Shown: one piece after another, positions 39,515-49,137 of the stretch
Position numbering within the stretch: position 1 is the first letter of the stretch
Layout of the letters: the number at the start of each line of letters is the position of its first letter
Assembly: GCA_040751985.1 (NCBI GenBank)
Contig: JBFMFU010000072.1
Location: forward strand, 107,783-171,782
Length of the DNA: 64,000 nucleotides
Reading direction: 5' to 3'
Source of the DNA: Desulfoferula sp040751985
Lineage (GTDB): Bacteria; Desulfobacterota; Desulfarculia; Desulfarculales; Desulfarculaceae
Made by a program: the position numbers and the translations under genes
The notes under the pieces: generated by a model
Databases searched by the model: none
What the model saw: only the letters and a program-made list of their open reading frames with translations
Told to the model about the DNA's origin: nothing

Positions 39515-41128
39515 ATGGACCAGGACCGCGCGCGCGCCCAAAATCCGTCAGCCGAGCTGGAGCGCCTGCGCCGGCGGGTGGCCGAGTTGGAGGCCGACCG
39601 GGCCCAGGGTCAGGCGGGCAGCGATTTCAGCCAGACCGTGCTGGGCAGCCTGCGCGACGCCATCTACGTGGTGGACGCCCAGGACTTCTGCATCGTGGAC
39701 TGCAACCAGATCTTCCTGCGCCAGGTGGGGCTGGGGCGGGCCCAGGTCATCGGCCGGCCCTGCCACCAGATATCCCAGCGCCGGCCCGAGCCCTGCCAGG
39801 GCCTGCCCGCGGACTGCCATGCCCTGCGCACCCTGCGCAGCGGCCAGCCCTCGGTCTCCGAGCACGTCCTGCTGGACGCCGACGGCGGCCGGCGCCACAT
39901 CGAGTGCACCACCCTGCCGGTGACCGGCCCCACGGGCAAGGTGGAGCGCATCGTGCACCTGCACCGGGACATCACCAAGCGCAAGGAGGCCTGGGAGAAG
40001 TTCCAGGAGGCCAACCGGGAGCTGCACCGCTCCAACGCCTTCCTGCGCAACCTGATCATGAGCTCGGTGGACGCGGTGATCGCCGCGGACATGAGCGGCC
40101 GCATACTCCTTTTCAACGAAGCGGCCGGTCAGATAACCGGCTACAGCGAAGAGGAGGCCCTGCACCAGATCGGCATCCGCGACATCTACCCCGGCGACGG
40201 CGCCCACCAGGTGATGGCCCTCTTGCGCAGCGAGGAGCACGGCGGCAAGGGCAAGCTCAAGTCCCACGAGGTGCGCCTGCTGCGCAAGGACGGCGAGGTG
40301 GTGCCCATCAGCCTGTCGGCGGCGGTGGTCATGGAGGGCGACAGCGAGGTGGCCACGGTGGGCTTCTTCTACGACCTGCGCGAGAAGCGGCGCATGGAGG
40401 CCGAACTGGACCAGACCCGGATGCAGCTTTTGCAGGCCGAGAAGATGGCCTCCATCGGCAAGCTGGCCGCCGGCGTGGCCCACCAGCTCAACAACCCCCT
40501 GGCCGGCATCACCCTGTTCGCCAACCTCCTGGGCGAGGAGTACGACCTGCCCGCGCCGGCCCGCCAGGACCTGCAGCGCATCCTGGACAATGCCCAGCGC
40601 AGCCGCGACACCATCAAGGAGCTGCTGCAGTTCGCCCGCCAGACCCGCCAGGAAATACGCCCGGCCGACCTCAACGAGTCGCTCACCCGCACCCTGTTCC
40701 TGCTGCAGAACCAGTCCCTGTTCCAGAACATAGAGATCGTCCGCGACCTGGAGCCCGGCCTGCCGCCGCTGCCGGCGGACGTGCAGCAGCTCAACCACGT
40801 GTTCATGAACATCGTCCTCAACGCGGCCGAGGCCATGGAGGGCCAGGGGCGCATACAGGTGCGCAGCCGCCGCTCGGCGGACGGCCGCTGGGCGGTGGTG
40901 GAGATAGCCGACAGCGGGCCGGGCATCCCGCCCGAGGTGCTGCCCCACATCTTCGAGCCCTTCTTCACCACCAAGGACGAGGGCAAGGGCACCGGCTTAG
41001 GGCTAAGCGTGGCCTTCGGCATCATCGAGAACCACCACGGACGCATCAAGGCCCTGAGCGAGCCGGGCCAAGGGACCCGCCTGGTCATCGAGCTTCCCCT
41101 GAGCCCAGAAGCGGAGGGCAAGGCGTGA
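39515..41128 (+). CDS. Soluble PAS-PAS histidine kinase
   Basis: 537 residues, no membrane segment. After a short coiled coil, PAS1 (about 32-155) carries a cysteine/histidine cluster, RPCHQIS then PCQGLPADCHAL, typical of redox- or metal-sensing PAS domains; PAS2 spans about 170-295. HisKA has GVAHQLNNPLAGI (histidine near residue 324) and the HATPase ends GTGLGLSVAFGI. The start follows GGAAAGGCG. The next gene starts inside its stop codon, so the two kinases are translated together. Confidence 0.92.
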   Translation: MDQDRARAQNPSAELERLRRRVAELEADRAQGQAGSDFSQTVLGSLRDAIYVVDAQDFCIVDCNQIFLRQVGLGRAQVIGRPCHQISQRRPEPCQGLPADCHALRTLRSGQPSVSEHVLLDADGGRRHIECTTLPVTGPTGKVERIVHLHRDITKRKEAWEKFQEANRELHRSNAFLRNLIMSSVDAVIAADMSGRILLFNEAAGQITGYSEEEALHQIGIRDIYPGDGAHQVMALLRSEEHGGKGKLKSHEVRLLRKDGEVVPISLSAAVVMEGDSEVATVGFFYDLREKRRMEAELDQTRMQLLQAEKMASIGKLAAGVAHQLNNPLAGITLFANLLGEEYDLPAPARQDLQRILDNAQRSRDTIKELLQFARQTRQEIRPADLNESLTRTLFLLQNQSLFQNIEIVRDLEPGLPPLPADVQQLNHVFMNIVLNAAEAMEGQGRIQVRSRRSADGRWAVVEIADSGPGIPPEVLPHIFEPFFTTKDEGKGTGLGLSVAFGIIENHHGRIKALSEPGQGTRLVIELPLSPEAEGKA

Positions 41129-42615
41129 GCCAAGAGCAGATAAGCGCGCCGGTGCTGGTCATAGACGACGAGCGCGACATCCGCGAGGGCTGCGAGCGGG
41201 TGCTTTCGCGCATGGGCTGCCGGGTGACCACCGCCGCCGACGGGCGCGCCGGCCTGGAGGCCCTGGGCCGGGAGCCGGATGCCTGCGTCCTATTAGACCT
41301 GAAGATGCCCGGCATGGACGGCCTGGAGGTGCTGCAGCGCATCAAGCAGTCCTACCCCCAGGCCCTGGTGATCATCATCACTGGCTTTGCCACCGTGGAG
41401 ACGGCCATCGAGGCCATGAAGCTGGGGGCCTACGACTTCATCCCCAAGCCCTTCCAGCCCGACCAGCTGCGCCTGACCGTGAAGCGGGCCCTGGAGCGCC
41501 TGCAGCTCACCCAGCAGGCGGCGCGGCTGGAACAGGAGCGCCGCCGCACCCTCAGCGACCTGGACACCGAGAAGAGCCGCCTGCGTACCATCATCAGCGC
41601 CCTGCCCCTGGGGGTTCTGGTCACCCGGCCCGACGGCCAGGTGGTGCTCTTGAACCCCGCCTTCTGCCAGATGGTGGGCCTGGACCCGGAGACCCGGCCG
41701 GGCCAGGAGCTGGCCCGCTACCTGCCCGAGGCCGAGGCCTGCGCGCTGACCCGCCGCGTGTCCCAGGGCCAGAGCAATCCCCAGGAGCCGCCCTCCTTAG
41801 AGTTCACCACCCGCGACGAGCGCTACCTCCTGGCCCAGGCCACCCGCATCCTCAACGAGGAGGGCAAGGGCCTGGGCGCGGTGCTGGTGCTGGTGGACGT
41901 GACCGCCTTTAGGATGCTGGACCGGCTGCGCTCGGAGTTCGTGGCCAAGGTCAGCCACGAGCTGCGCTCGCCGCTGTCCACCATCCTGCTGCAGCTGACC
42001 CTGATCCTGGGCGAGGGCGGCGCGCCCCAGGTGGAGGGCCAGCGGCACCTCTTGGTTCGGGCCCGGGAGCGCACCCAGGGGCTCATCTCCTTCGTGCGCG
42101 ACCTGCTGGACCTGTCGCGCCTGGAGGACGGCGCCGGCTGGCAGGAGCCCCAGGAATTGCGCCTGGAGCAGGTGCTGCGCACGGTGGTCGACTCCCTGTC
42201 TACCCAGGCCGAGAGCCGGGGCCAGAAGCTGGTCCTGGAGCTGCCGGCCGAGCCCCTGCCCACGCTGGTGGCCGATCCGGTGGGGCTGGAGAGCGTGTTC
42301 AACAACCTGGTGGCCAACGCCATCAACTACTCGCCCGACGGCGGCCGCATACAGGTGACGGCGCGCTTGGAAGACGGCGGCATCCGGGTGGACGTGGCGG
42401 ACCAGGGGTTCGGCATCGAGCTCGCGAAGCAGGCCCTGATCTTCGAAAAGTTCTACCGGGTGAAGAATGAAAAGACGCGCTACGTCACCGGCACCGGCCT
42501 GGGGTTGCCCATCGTCAAGAGCGTGGTGGAGTCCCTGGGCGGCAGCGTCAGCCTGCAAAGTGAGCTGGGCCGGGGCAGCACCTTCACGGTGCGGCTGCCG
42601 GCCGGCGGGGGCTAG
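41125..42615 (+). CDS. Receiver-PAS-histidine kinase
   Basis: 496 residues: receiver (LVIDDERD; phospho-acceptor LLDLKMPGMDG near residue 55; IPKPFQP), coiled coil, PAS (about 150-265), HisKA with KVSHELRSPLST, and HATPase with GTGLGLPIVKS. The receiver-first order makes it a relay kinase, probably phosphorylated by the kinase encoded just upstream. GTG start overlapping the previous stop by four bases. Its TAG stop shares a CTAG tetramer with the convergent metF stop. Confidence 0.92.
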   Translation: MSQEQISAPVLVIDDERDIREGCERVLSRMGCRVTTAADGRAGLEALGREPDACVLLDLKMPGMDGLEVLQRIKQSYPQALVIIITGFATVETAIEAMKLGAYDFIPKPFQPDQLRLTVKRALERLQLTQQAARLEQERRRTLSDLDTEKSRLRTIISALPLGVLVTRPDGQVVLLNPAFCQMVGLDPETRPGQELARYLPEAEACALTRRVSQGQSNPQEPPSLEFTTRDERYLLAQATRILNEEGKGLGAVLVLVDVTAFRMLDRLRSEFVAKVSHELRSPLSTILLQLTLILGEGGAPQVEGQRHLLVRARERTQGLISFVRDLLDLSRLEDGAGWQEPQELRLEQVLRTVVDSLSTQAESRGQKLVLELPAEPLPTLVADPVGLESVFNNLVANAINYSPDGGRIQVTARLEDGGIRVDVADQGFGIELAKQALIFEKFYRVKNEKTRYVTGTGLGLPIVKSVVESLGGSVSLQSELGRGSTFTVRLPAGGG

Positions 42616-43544
42616 TCGAGCGCCGGCCGCGGGAAGAGCCCGGCCCGCTCCACGATCTCGGGCACCTTCTCCTCCCACTCGATGGCCATGATGTGGAAGC
42701 CAGCCAAGCCGGGCAGCTCCTTCAGCCGCTGGATGGACTCCACGCAGATGTTGATGCCCTCCTGGGCCTGGCTTTCCTTGGGCACCCCGGAGATGCGCTG
42801 GGCCACCTCGTCGGGCACGTCCATGCCCGGCACCCGGTTCTTCATGTACTTGGCCATGCCGGCGGACTTGAGGGGGGTGAGCCCGGCCAGGATGAAGACC
42901 TTGTCGAGCAGGCCGCGCTCCCGGGCCAGGCCCAACCAGCGCTCGAACTTCTCCAGGTTGAAGATGCACTGGGTCTGGATGAACTCGGCCCCGGCGGCGA
43001 CTTTCTTGGCCAGGCGGGGCACCCGGATCTCGAAGGGGTCGGCGAAGGGGTTGGCCGCCGCACCCACGAACATCTTAGGCGGCCGGGCTATCTCGTCGCC
43101 GCCCAGGAAGCGGCCCTGGTCGCGCATGTGGCGGGCGGTCTGGATGAGCTGCATGGAGTCCAGGTCGTGCACGTTCTGGCCCTGGGCGCAGTCGCCGAAG
43201 CTCTGGTGATCCCCGGACAGGCAGAGCAGGTTGTGGATGTCGAAGGAGGCGGCGCCCAGGATGTCGCTCTGGATGGCGATGCGGTTGCGGTCGCGGGTGA
43301 CCATCTGCAGGACGGGCTCCAGGCCGGCCAGCTTCAGGTGGGCGCAGGCGGCCAGGGAGCAGAGCCGGGTCACCGAGGTCTGGTTGTCGGTGACGTTGAT
43401 GGCGTCCACGTGGTCCTTGATGTGGCGGGCCTTGTTCAGGATGACCTGTGGGTCGCTGCCCCGGGGCGGGCCGCACTCGGAGGTGACGGCCTGGTGCCCG
43501 GCGCGCAGCATCTTCTCCAGCCGGCTGGGGGTGGTGGCGCTCAT
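42612..43544 (-). CDS. metF: Methylenetetrahydrofolate reductase, catalytic subunit
   Basis: Flavin TIM-barrel enzyme reducing methylene- to methyl-tetrahydrofolate, here in the methyl branch of the acetyl-CoA pathway. 310 residues, normal for MetF. Equivalents of the E. coli catalytic residues are present: Glu28 in TSECGPP (around residue 23), Asp120 in LSGDHQS (around 109) and Gln183 in QTQCIFN. It overlaps metV by four bases and is last in the metF-like/hdrA/mvhD/metV/metF operon. The stop overlaps the convergent kinase stop. Confidence 0.94.
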   Translation of the reverse strand: MSATTPSRLEKMLRAGHQAVTSECGPPRGSDPQVILNKARHIKDHVDAINVTDNQTSVTRLCSLAACAHLKLAGLEPVLQMVTRDRNRIAIQSDILGAASFDIHNLLCLSGDHQSFGDCAQGQNVHDLDSMQLIQTARHMRDQGRFLGGDEIARPPKMFVGAAANPFADPFEIRVPRLAKKVAAGAEFIQTQCIFNLEKFERWLGLARERGLLDKVFILAGLTPLKSAGMAKYMKNRVPGMDVPDEVAQRISGVPKESQAQEGINICVESIQRLKELPGLAGFHIMAIEWEEKVPEIVERAGLFPRPALD

Positions 43545-44209
43545 AGCCGCACCTCCTCCTTGACCACCTTGCGGGGGCCGCCGGCCCGGTCCGTGGACCA
43601 GTCCTTGAGGGGAATGATCTTCTCGTAGTCCTCCAGGCGGCCCAGGGCCTTCATACGCTCGATGATCAGGTGCCAGGCGCAGTCCACCTCCTTGCCGATC
43701 TCGCACTTGCCGGCGGTGGAGCCGCCGCAGGGGCCGTTGAGCAGGCGCTTGGCGCAGCGGGACACCGGGCAGACCCCACCGGTCAGGCCCAGCAGGCAGT
43801 TGCCGCAGCCCTGGCAGCGCTCGCTCCACACGCCCCGCTCCAGGGCCCCGCCCATGAACAGGGTGTCCACGCCGGGCAGCACCGGCAGGGTGGTGTACTC
43901 CTCGGCCATGAACTGGCAGCCCACCCCGCAGGCCAGGGAGATGACCAGGGCGTAGGGCTCCACCTCCTCGCGCGCTTGGGACACGTACTCGCGGTCGCAC
44001 TGGCGCTGCAGGGTAATCTCGCCCACCTGCACCTTGCGGCCCTGGTTCTGGAAGTGCAGGCGCAGGGCCGCGGCCAGCACCCCCACCTCCTTGCTGCCCC
44101 CAGCCTCGCAGACCGTGACGCACTCGTTGCAGCCGGCCACCAGGATGCTCTGGGCGTCCTGCACCGCCGCGATGATGTCCTCCAGGGGCTTGCCTTTGGC
44201 TACGATCAT
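43541..44209 (-). CDS. metV: MetV, zinc/iron-sulfur subunit of the methylenetetrahydrofolate reductase complex
   Basis: 222 residues of the MetV (MTHFR C-terminal) family, which links MetF to electron donors in acetogens and sulfate reducers. Cysteine motifs: GCNECVTVCEAGG (around residue 26), ACGVGCQF, CQGCGNC and GGVCPVSRCAKRLLNGPCGG. It starts one base after mvhD and overlaps metF. Electrons from HdrA/MvhD are expected to reach MetF through it. Confidence 0.94.
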   Translation of the reverse strand: MIVAKGKPLEDIIAAVQDAQSILVAGCNECVTVCEAGGSKEVGVLAAALRLHFQNQGRKVQVGEITLQRQCDREYVSQAREEVEPYALVISLACGVGCQFMAEEYTTLPVLPGVDTLFMGGALERGVWSERCQGCGNCLLGLTGGVCPVSRCAKRLLNGPCGGSTAGKCEIGKEVDCAWHLIIERMKALGRLEDYEKIIPLKDWSTDRAGGPRKVVKEEVRL

Positions 44210-44210
44210 C

Positions 44211-44660
44211 TCACGCCTCTTTCGTTTTGCGCCCGGCCGCGGCGGCCGCGGCCAGCTTGGCCGGGTTGGGGCCCAGGGCCAGGATGCGCTCGCTCATCTC
44301 GCGGGCGTACTGGGCGAACTTGGGGGCCTCGCCCGAGGTGAGGTTGTACATCTGCACGCGCTCCCCGCCGGTGCCCACCGCCTCCAGCAGGCGCTGGGCC
44401 TGCTCCACCCGCTTGCGGGCCCGGAAGTTGCCCTGCTCGTAGTGGCAGGAGCCCTCCAGGCAGCCCACCAGGTACACGCCGTCGGCGCCCTTCTCGAAGG
44501 CGCGCAGGATGTGCACCAGGTCCACCTTGCCCGTGCAGGGCACCCGGATCACCCGCACGTGGGCCGGGTAGCTCAGACGCATCGAACCTGCCAGGTCCGC
44601 GGCCGAGTAGCCTCAGGCGTTGCAGCAAAAGGCGATGATCACCGGCTCAAAGCCGTCCAT
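44211..44660 (-). CDS. mvhD: MvhD-family electron-transfer subunit, selenoprotein
   Basis: 149 residues counting one selenocysteine. The family's [2Fe-2S] motif normally reads FCCNxC; here it is FCCNA followed by an in-frame TGA (44613-44615, residue 16) and then GYSAADLAGS, the expected family sequence. Reading TGA as Sec restores a full-length MvhD with CTGKVD and LVGCLEGSCHYEQGN downstream. A SECIS-like hairpin lies 14 bases after the TGA. The start overlaps the hdrA stop by one base, with AAGGAG seven bases upstream. MvhD passes electrons between HdrA and partners, here MetV/MetF. Confidence 0.93.
44584..44598 (-). promoter_or_regulatory. SECIS-like hairpin of mvhD
   Basis: In the mRNA, GGACCU/AGGUUC pair around a GGC loop, with the stem starting 15 bases and the loop 21 bases after the UGA. 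A G opens the loop, as in bacterial SECIS elements, which lie within the coding region just after UGA. Confidence 0.7.
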
Positions 44661-47600
44661 CACATCACTCCTTCCAGCAGTCCGTCCACCTGGCGCATGA
44701 TCTGGTCGTCCTCGTACCAGTTGAGCTGGATGGCCTTGGCCGGGCACTCGGCCGCGCAGATGCCGCAGCCCCGGCACAGGGCCTCGTCTATCTCGCTCAC
44801 CCCCTCCTGGTTGATGCGCGGCACGCCGTAGGGGCAGCTCAGCACGCACACCAGGCAGGCAGCGCAGCGCTCGGGGTTCACCCGCGAGGTCACCGGCGAC
44901 AGGGCCAGCTCGGTCTGGGACAGCAGGGTGGCGGCGCGGCCGGCGGCGGCCTGGGCCTGGGCGATGGATTCGCCCACCAGCTTGGGGCCGTGGGCGGTGC
45001 CGCAGACGTAGACCCCCTCGCTGGCCATGTCCACCGGCCGCAGCTTGACGTGGGCCTCCAGCAGATAGCCGTCCTGGTTGCGGGCCAGCTTCATGATGGA
45101 GGCCAGCTCGTCGGTGTCCTGGGGGCGCATGCCGGCGCTCAAGGCTAAGAGATCGGCGCGCACCGATATGCGCCGGCCCAGCACGTGGTCCATAAAGCTC
45201 ACCTGCAGGCCCTCGGGCGCGGCCTCCACCTGGGGCGGGTGTTCCTGGTCGAAGCGGAAGAACAGCACCCCCTGGCGCCGGGCCTGGGTGTAGTAGTCCT
45301 CCAGGAGGCCGTAGGTGCGCATGTCGCGGTAGAGCACGTAGACCTGCAGGTCGGGATCGAGCTTCTTCAGGTGCAGGGCGTTCTTGACCGCGCTCTGGCA
45401 GCAGATGCGCGAGCAGTTGGGGCACTCCTGGTTGCGCGAGCCCACGCACTGGATCGTCACCACCGTGCGCAGGCCCTCGGCGCCCTTGTCTTCCAGGCGC
45501 TGGGCCAGCTCCACCTGGGTCAGCACCCGCGGGTCCGAGCCGTAGAGATACTCGCTGGGCCGGTACTCGCCGGCGCCGGTGGCCAGGATCAGGGCGCCGT
45601 GGTTGATCTTGCGCTCGTACATGCCCGGCCCCACGATGACCTCGGTGGTGAAGTTGCCCCGAAAGCCGCTGAACTTGGTCACCAGGGTCTGGGTGAGCAC
45701 CTGGACCTTCTCGTGCCCGCTCACCCGCTCCACCAGCTCGTCCAGGTGGGCGCCTATGTCCGCGCCCTCGATGGTGTGGGTCAGGTTGCGGGTGAAGCCG
45801 CCCAGCTCGGCCTCCTTTTCCACCAGCACCACCTCGAAGCCCTGGTCGGCCACGCCCAGGGCCGCGGTGAGCCCGGCCACGCCGCCGCCCACCACCAGGG
45901 CCCGCTGCCGCACCCCCACGGTCTTTTCGGGCAGGGCCTTGAGGGTGCCGGCCCGGGCCACGGCCATGCGCACCAGGTCCTTGGCCTTGTCCGTGGCCGC
46001 CTGCGGGGTCTGGCCGTGCACCCAGGAGTCCTGGTTGCGGATGTTGGCCATCTCGAACAAATACTTGTTCAGGCCGCAGGCGCGCAGGGTGTCCATGAAG
46101 ATGGCCTCGTGGGTCTTGGGGCTGCAGGAGGCCACCACCACCCGGTTGAGGCGGTGCTCCTTGATCTTCTCCTTCATCTGCTCCTGCACGTCCTGGGAGC
46201 AGACGAACAGGCCGTGGTCCGCGTGCACCACGTGGGGCAGGGTGGCCGCGTAGCGGGTGACCTCGGGCACGTCCACCACGCCGGCGATGTTGATGCCGCA
46301 CTTGCAGACGAACACCCCCACCCGCGGCTCCTGGCCGGCCACGTCCTCCTCCGGCGGCACCTCCACGCTGCGGGTGGCCGACCAGCGGGCCGGGGCCAGC
46401 TGGCCGGCGGCGGCGCAGGCCGCGGCGCTGGCCTCGGTGACCGAGCTGGGGATGTCCTTGGGACCCTGGAAGCTGCCGCAGACCAGCACCCCCGGCCGGC
46501 TGGTGACCACCGGGGCCAGGGGCTGGCTGGCCGCGAAGCGGTAGCGGTCCAGGTCCACGCCCAGGCGCTGGGCCAGCTCGGCGGCCTCCTGGGCCACCTC
46601 CAGGCCCACCGAGAGCACCACCAGGTCGAAGGACTCCATCTGGGAGCGGCCGTCGCTGCTGGCGTACTCGATGCGCACCCCGCCGCTCCGGGGGTCGTCC
46701 CACAGGCTGTGGGCGCGGGACTTGACGAAGCGCACCCCCTCCTGGTCGCGAGCGCGCAGGAAGTAGCGCTCGTAGTCCTTGCCGAAGGTGCGCAGGTCCA
46801 TGTTGAAGATGACGCAGTCCAGCTCCTTGCCGGAGTGCTCCTTGGCCACCAGGGCCTGCTTGATGGCGTACATGCAGCAGACCGAGGAGCAGTAGCCGTT
46901 GCCGCACTGGTTCAGGTCGCGCGAGCCCACGCACTGCAGCCAGGCGATGCGCTTGGGCTCCTGGTGGTCCGCGGGCCGCACCAGGTGGCCCTGGGTGGGG
47001 CCGCCGGGGCTGAGCAGGCGCTCGAACTCCAGGCTGGTGACCACGTTGGGGTTGAGCCCGTAGCGGTAGTCCAGGCCGGTGCGCTGGGGCTGGAAGGGCC
47101 GGCAGCCGCTGGCCAGGATCACCGAGCCCACCGAGAGCCGCCGGTCCTGGGGCCGCTGGCCGTGGTCCACGGCCCCGGCCAGGCAGGCCTTGACGCAGAG
47201 CATGCACTCGGCGCAGCCGGCGCAGGCCAGGCAGCGCGAGGCCTCGGCCCGGGCCGCCTCCTCGTCCAGGGCCGCCACCACCTCGGTGAAGGAGCGGGCC
47301 CGCTGGGCCGGGTCGGCCATAGCCGGCTGGCGGCGGGGCTCCACCGGCCGCTGGGTCTGGGGCGGCTCCACGGCCTGCCAGTCCTTCTGGCGGCCCTGGG
47401 CCAGATCCGCGCCCTCCAGTAGGCGCAGCACCGAGCGGGCCGCCTCCTTGCCCTGGGCCACGGCCTGGATCACCGTGGCCGGCCCCAGCACCGCGTCGCC
47501 GCCGGCAAAGACCTGGGGCAGGTTGCTCTGCAGGGTGAGAGGGTCCACCTGCAGGCAGTTCTTGGGCCCCACGGCCAGGTTGCAGGTCTGGTCCAGGCAC

Positions 47601-49126
47601 TCCAGGTCCGGCTCCTGGCCGATGGCGGCCAGGGCCCCGTCGGCCTCTATGACGTACTCGGAGCCGGGTATCTCCTGGGGCCGGGCGCGGCCCGAGGCGT
47701 CGGGCGCCCCCAGCTTCATCCGAGTGACCTCCACCCCGGTCAGGCGGCCGTTCTGGGAGATGAAGCGCTTGGGCGCCACCAGGTACTCGATCTGGATGCC
47801 TTCCTCCAGGGCCTCCTCCACCTCCTCCTCGTAGGCCGGCATCTCGGTCCGGGTGCGGCGGTAGAGGATGGTGACCTCCTCACTGCCCAGGCGCAGGGCG
47901 GTGCGGGCCGAGTCCAGGGCCACGTTGCCGCCGCCCACCACCACCACCTTTTTGCCCGGCGCGCGCGCCTGGCCCAGGGCCGCCCGGCGCAGGAACTCCA
48001 CGCCCGGCTGCACGCCGTCGGTATCTTCGCCCTCCACGCCCAGGCGCAGGCAGTGGTGGGCGCCCAGGGCCATGATCACCGCGCTGTAGCCATCGTCTTG
48101 CAGCGAGGCCACGGTGAAGTCCTTGCCCAGGGCCGCGCCCAGGCGAATCTCTACGCCCAGGGCCTTGATGTAGTCGATCTCGTAGTCCAGGATGCGCGGG
48201 GGCAGGCGGTAGTCCGGGATGCCCACCCTGAGCATGCCGCCGGCCACGGGCAGGGCCTCGAAGATGGTCACGCCCACGCCCTCCAGGGCCAGGTAGTAGG
48301 CGGCCGAGAGCCCGGCCGGCCCTGAGCCGATGATGGCCACCTTCTCCGGCCGGGGGGGGTTGGTCGGGGGCAGGTCCATCTCCCCCTGCTCCATCTCCCA
48401 TTCGGCCACGAAGCGCTTGAGGTCGCGGATGGCGATGGGCTCGTCCAGTTGGCCCCGAGCGCAGGCCGCCTCGCAGGGGTGGGTGCAGACCCGGCCGCAG
48501 ACCGCGGGCAGGGGGTTCTCCTGGCGGATGACGGCCAGGGCCTCGCGGTAGCGGCCCTGGGCGATGAGGTTCACGTAGCCCTGCACGCTGATGCCGGCCG
48601 GGCAGGCCACCTTGCAGGGGCTCTGGCCCAGCTTGCTGATGGCGTAGGCGCCGGGGATGGCCTGGGGGTAGCGCTTGTAGGCGGCCCGGCGCAGGGACAG
48701 GCCAGCGTCGTACTCGTTGCTCAGGTTGATGGGGCAGACCTTGGCGCACTCGCCGCAGGCGGTGCACTTGTTTAGGTCCACGAAGCGGGGGTACTGGCGC
48801 ACCGCGGCGGTGAAGTCCCCCGCCTCTCCCTCAAGCTCCAGCAGCTCGGCGTTGCTGATGAGCTCTATGTTCAGATGCCGGCCGACCTCGACCAGTTTGG
48901 GCGAGATGATTCACATCGCGCAGTCGTTGGTGGGGAAGGTCTTGTCCAACTGGGACATCAGGCCGCCGATGGCCGGGTCCCGCTCCAGCAGATACACGTA
49001 GTAGCCGCTGTTGGCCAAGTCCAGGGAGGCCTGCATGCCCGCGATGCCTCCGCCCACCACCAGCACCCTGCCCGTTGGCCGGGCCGCGGCCGGGGAGCCG
49101 GCCCTTGCCGCCTTGCTGTCTGTCAT
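44660..49126 (-). CDS. hdrA: Giant HdrA: selenocysteine HdrA fused to an NfnB/GltD-like domain and a second HdrA
   Basis: 1488 residues counting one Sec. Order: HdrA FAD start VLVVGGGIAGMQ (residue 21); the family CxxC region as NDCAM-Sec-IISPKL, the TGA being 48911-48913 (residue 72); ferredoxin motif CTACGECAKVCP; NfnB/GltD-like module (about 165-575) with FAD IIGSGPAG and NAD(P) VVVGGGNVALDSA plus YRRTRTEMPA; a Cys cluster CLACAGCAECMLC; HdrA C-part; a second HdrA module (VCKCGIN, VVGGGVAGLTAA) and two [4Fe-4S] sites at the end. It should oxidise NAD(P)H at FAD and feed MvhD and MetV, possibly by bifurcation. Start 49126 follows AAGGA; 49135 is an alternative. Large HdrA/NfnB fusions are known in sulfate reducers as HdrL. 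Confidence 0.93.
48878..48895 (-). promoter_or_regulatory. SECIS-like hairpin of hdrA
   Basis: In the mRNA, CUGGUC/GGCCGG pair (with two G-U) around a GAGGUC loop; the stem starts 16 bases and the loop 22 bases after the UGA, and the loop opens with G. Geometry is nearly the same as that of the mvhD element. Confidence 0.65.
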
Positions 49127-49137
49127 AGCCACCATCC

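Noticed and set aside
44613..47600. Overlapping open frame of 995 codons inside hdrA
   Set aside because: It is a second frame on the same strand, very rich in Gly, Pro and Arg, and conflicts with the strong HdrA domains; only its last residues coincide with the true mvhD start.
48803..49126. Reading the hdrA N-terminus as a broken separate gene
   Set aside because: The TGA is at a conserved cysteine, the frame continues unchanged, and a SECIS-like hairpin follows; selenocysteine explains everything without a mutation.
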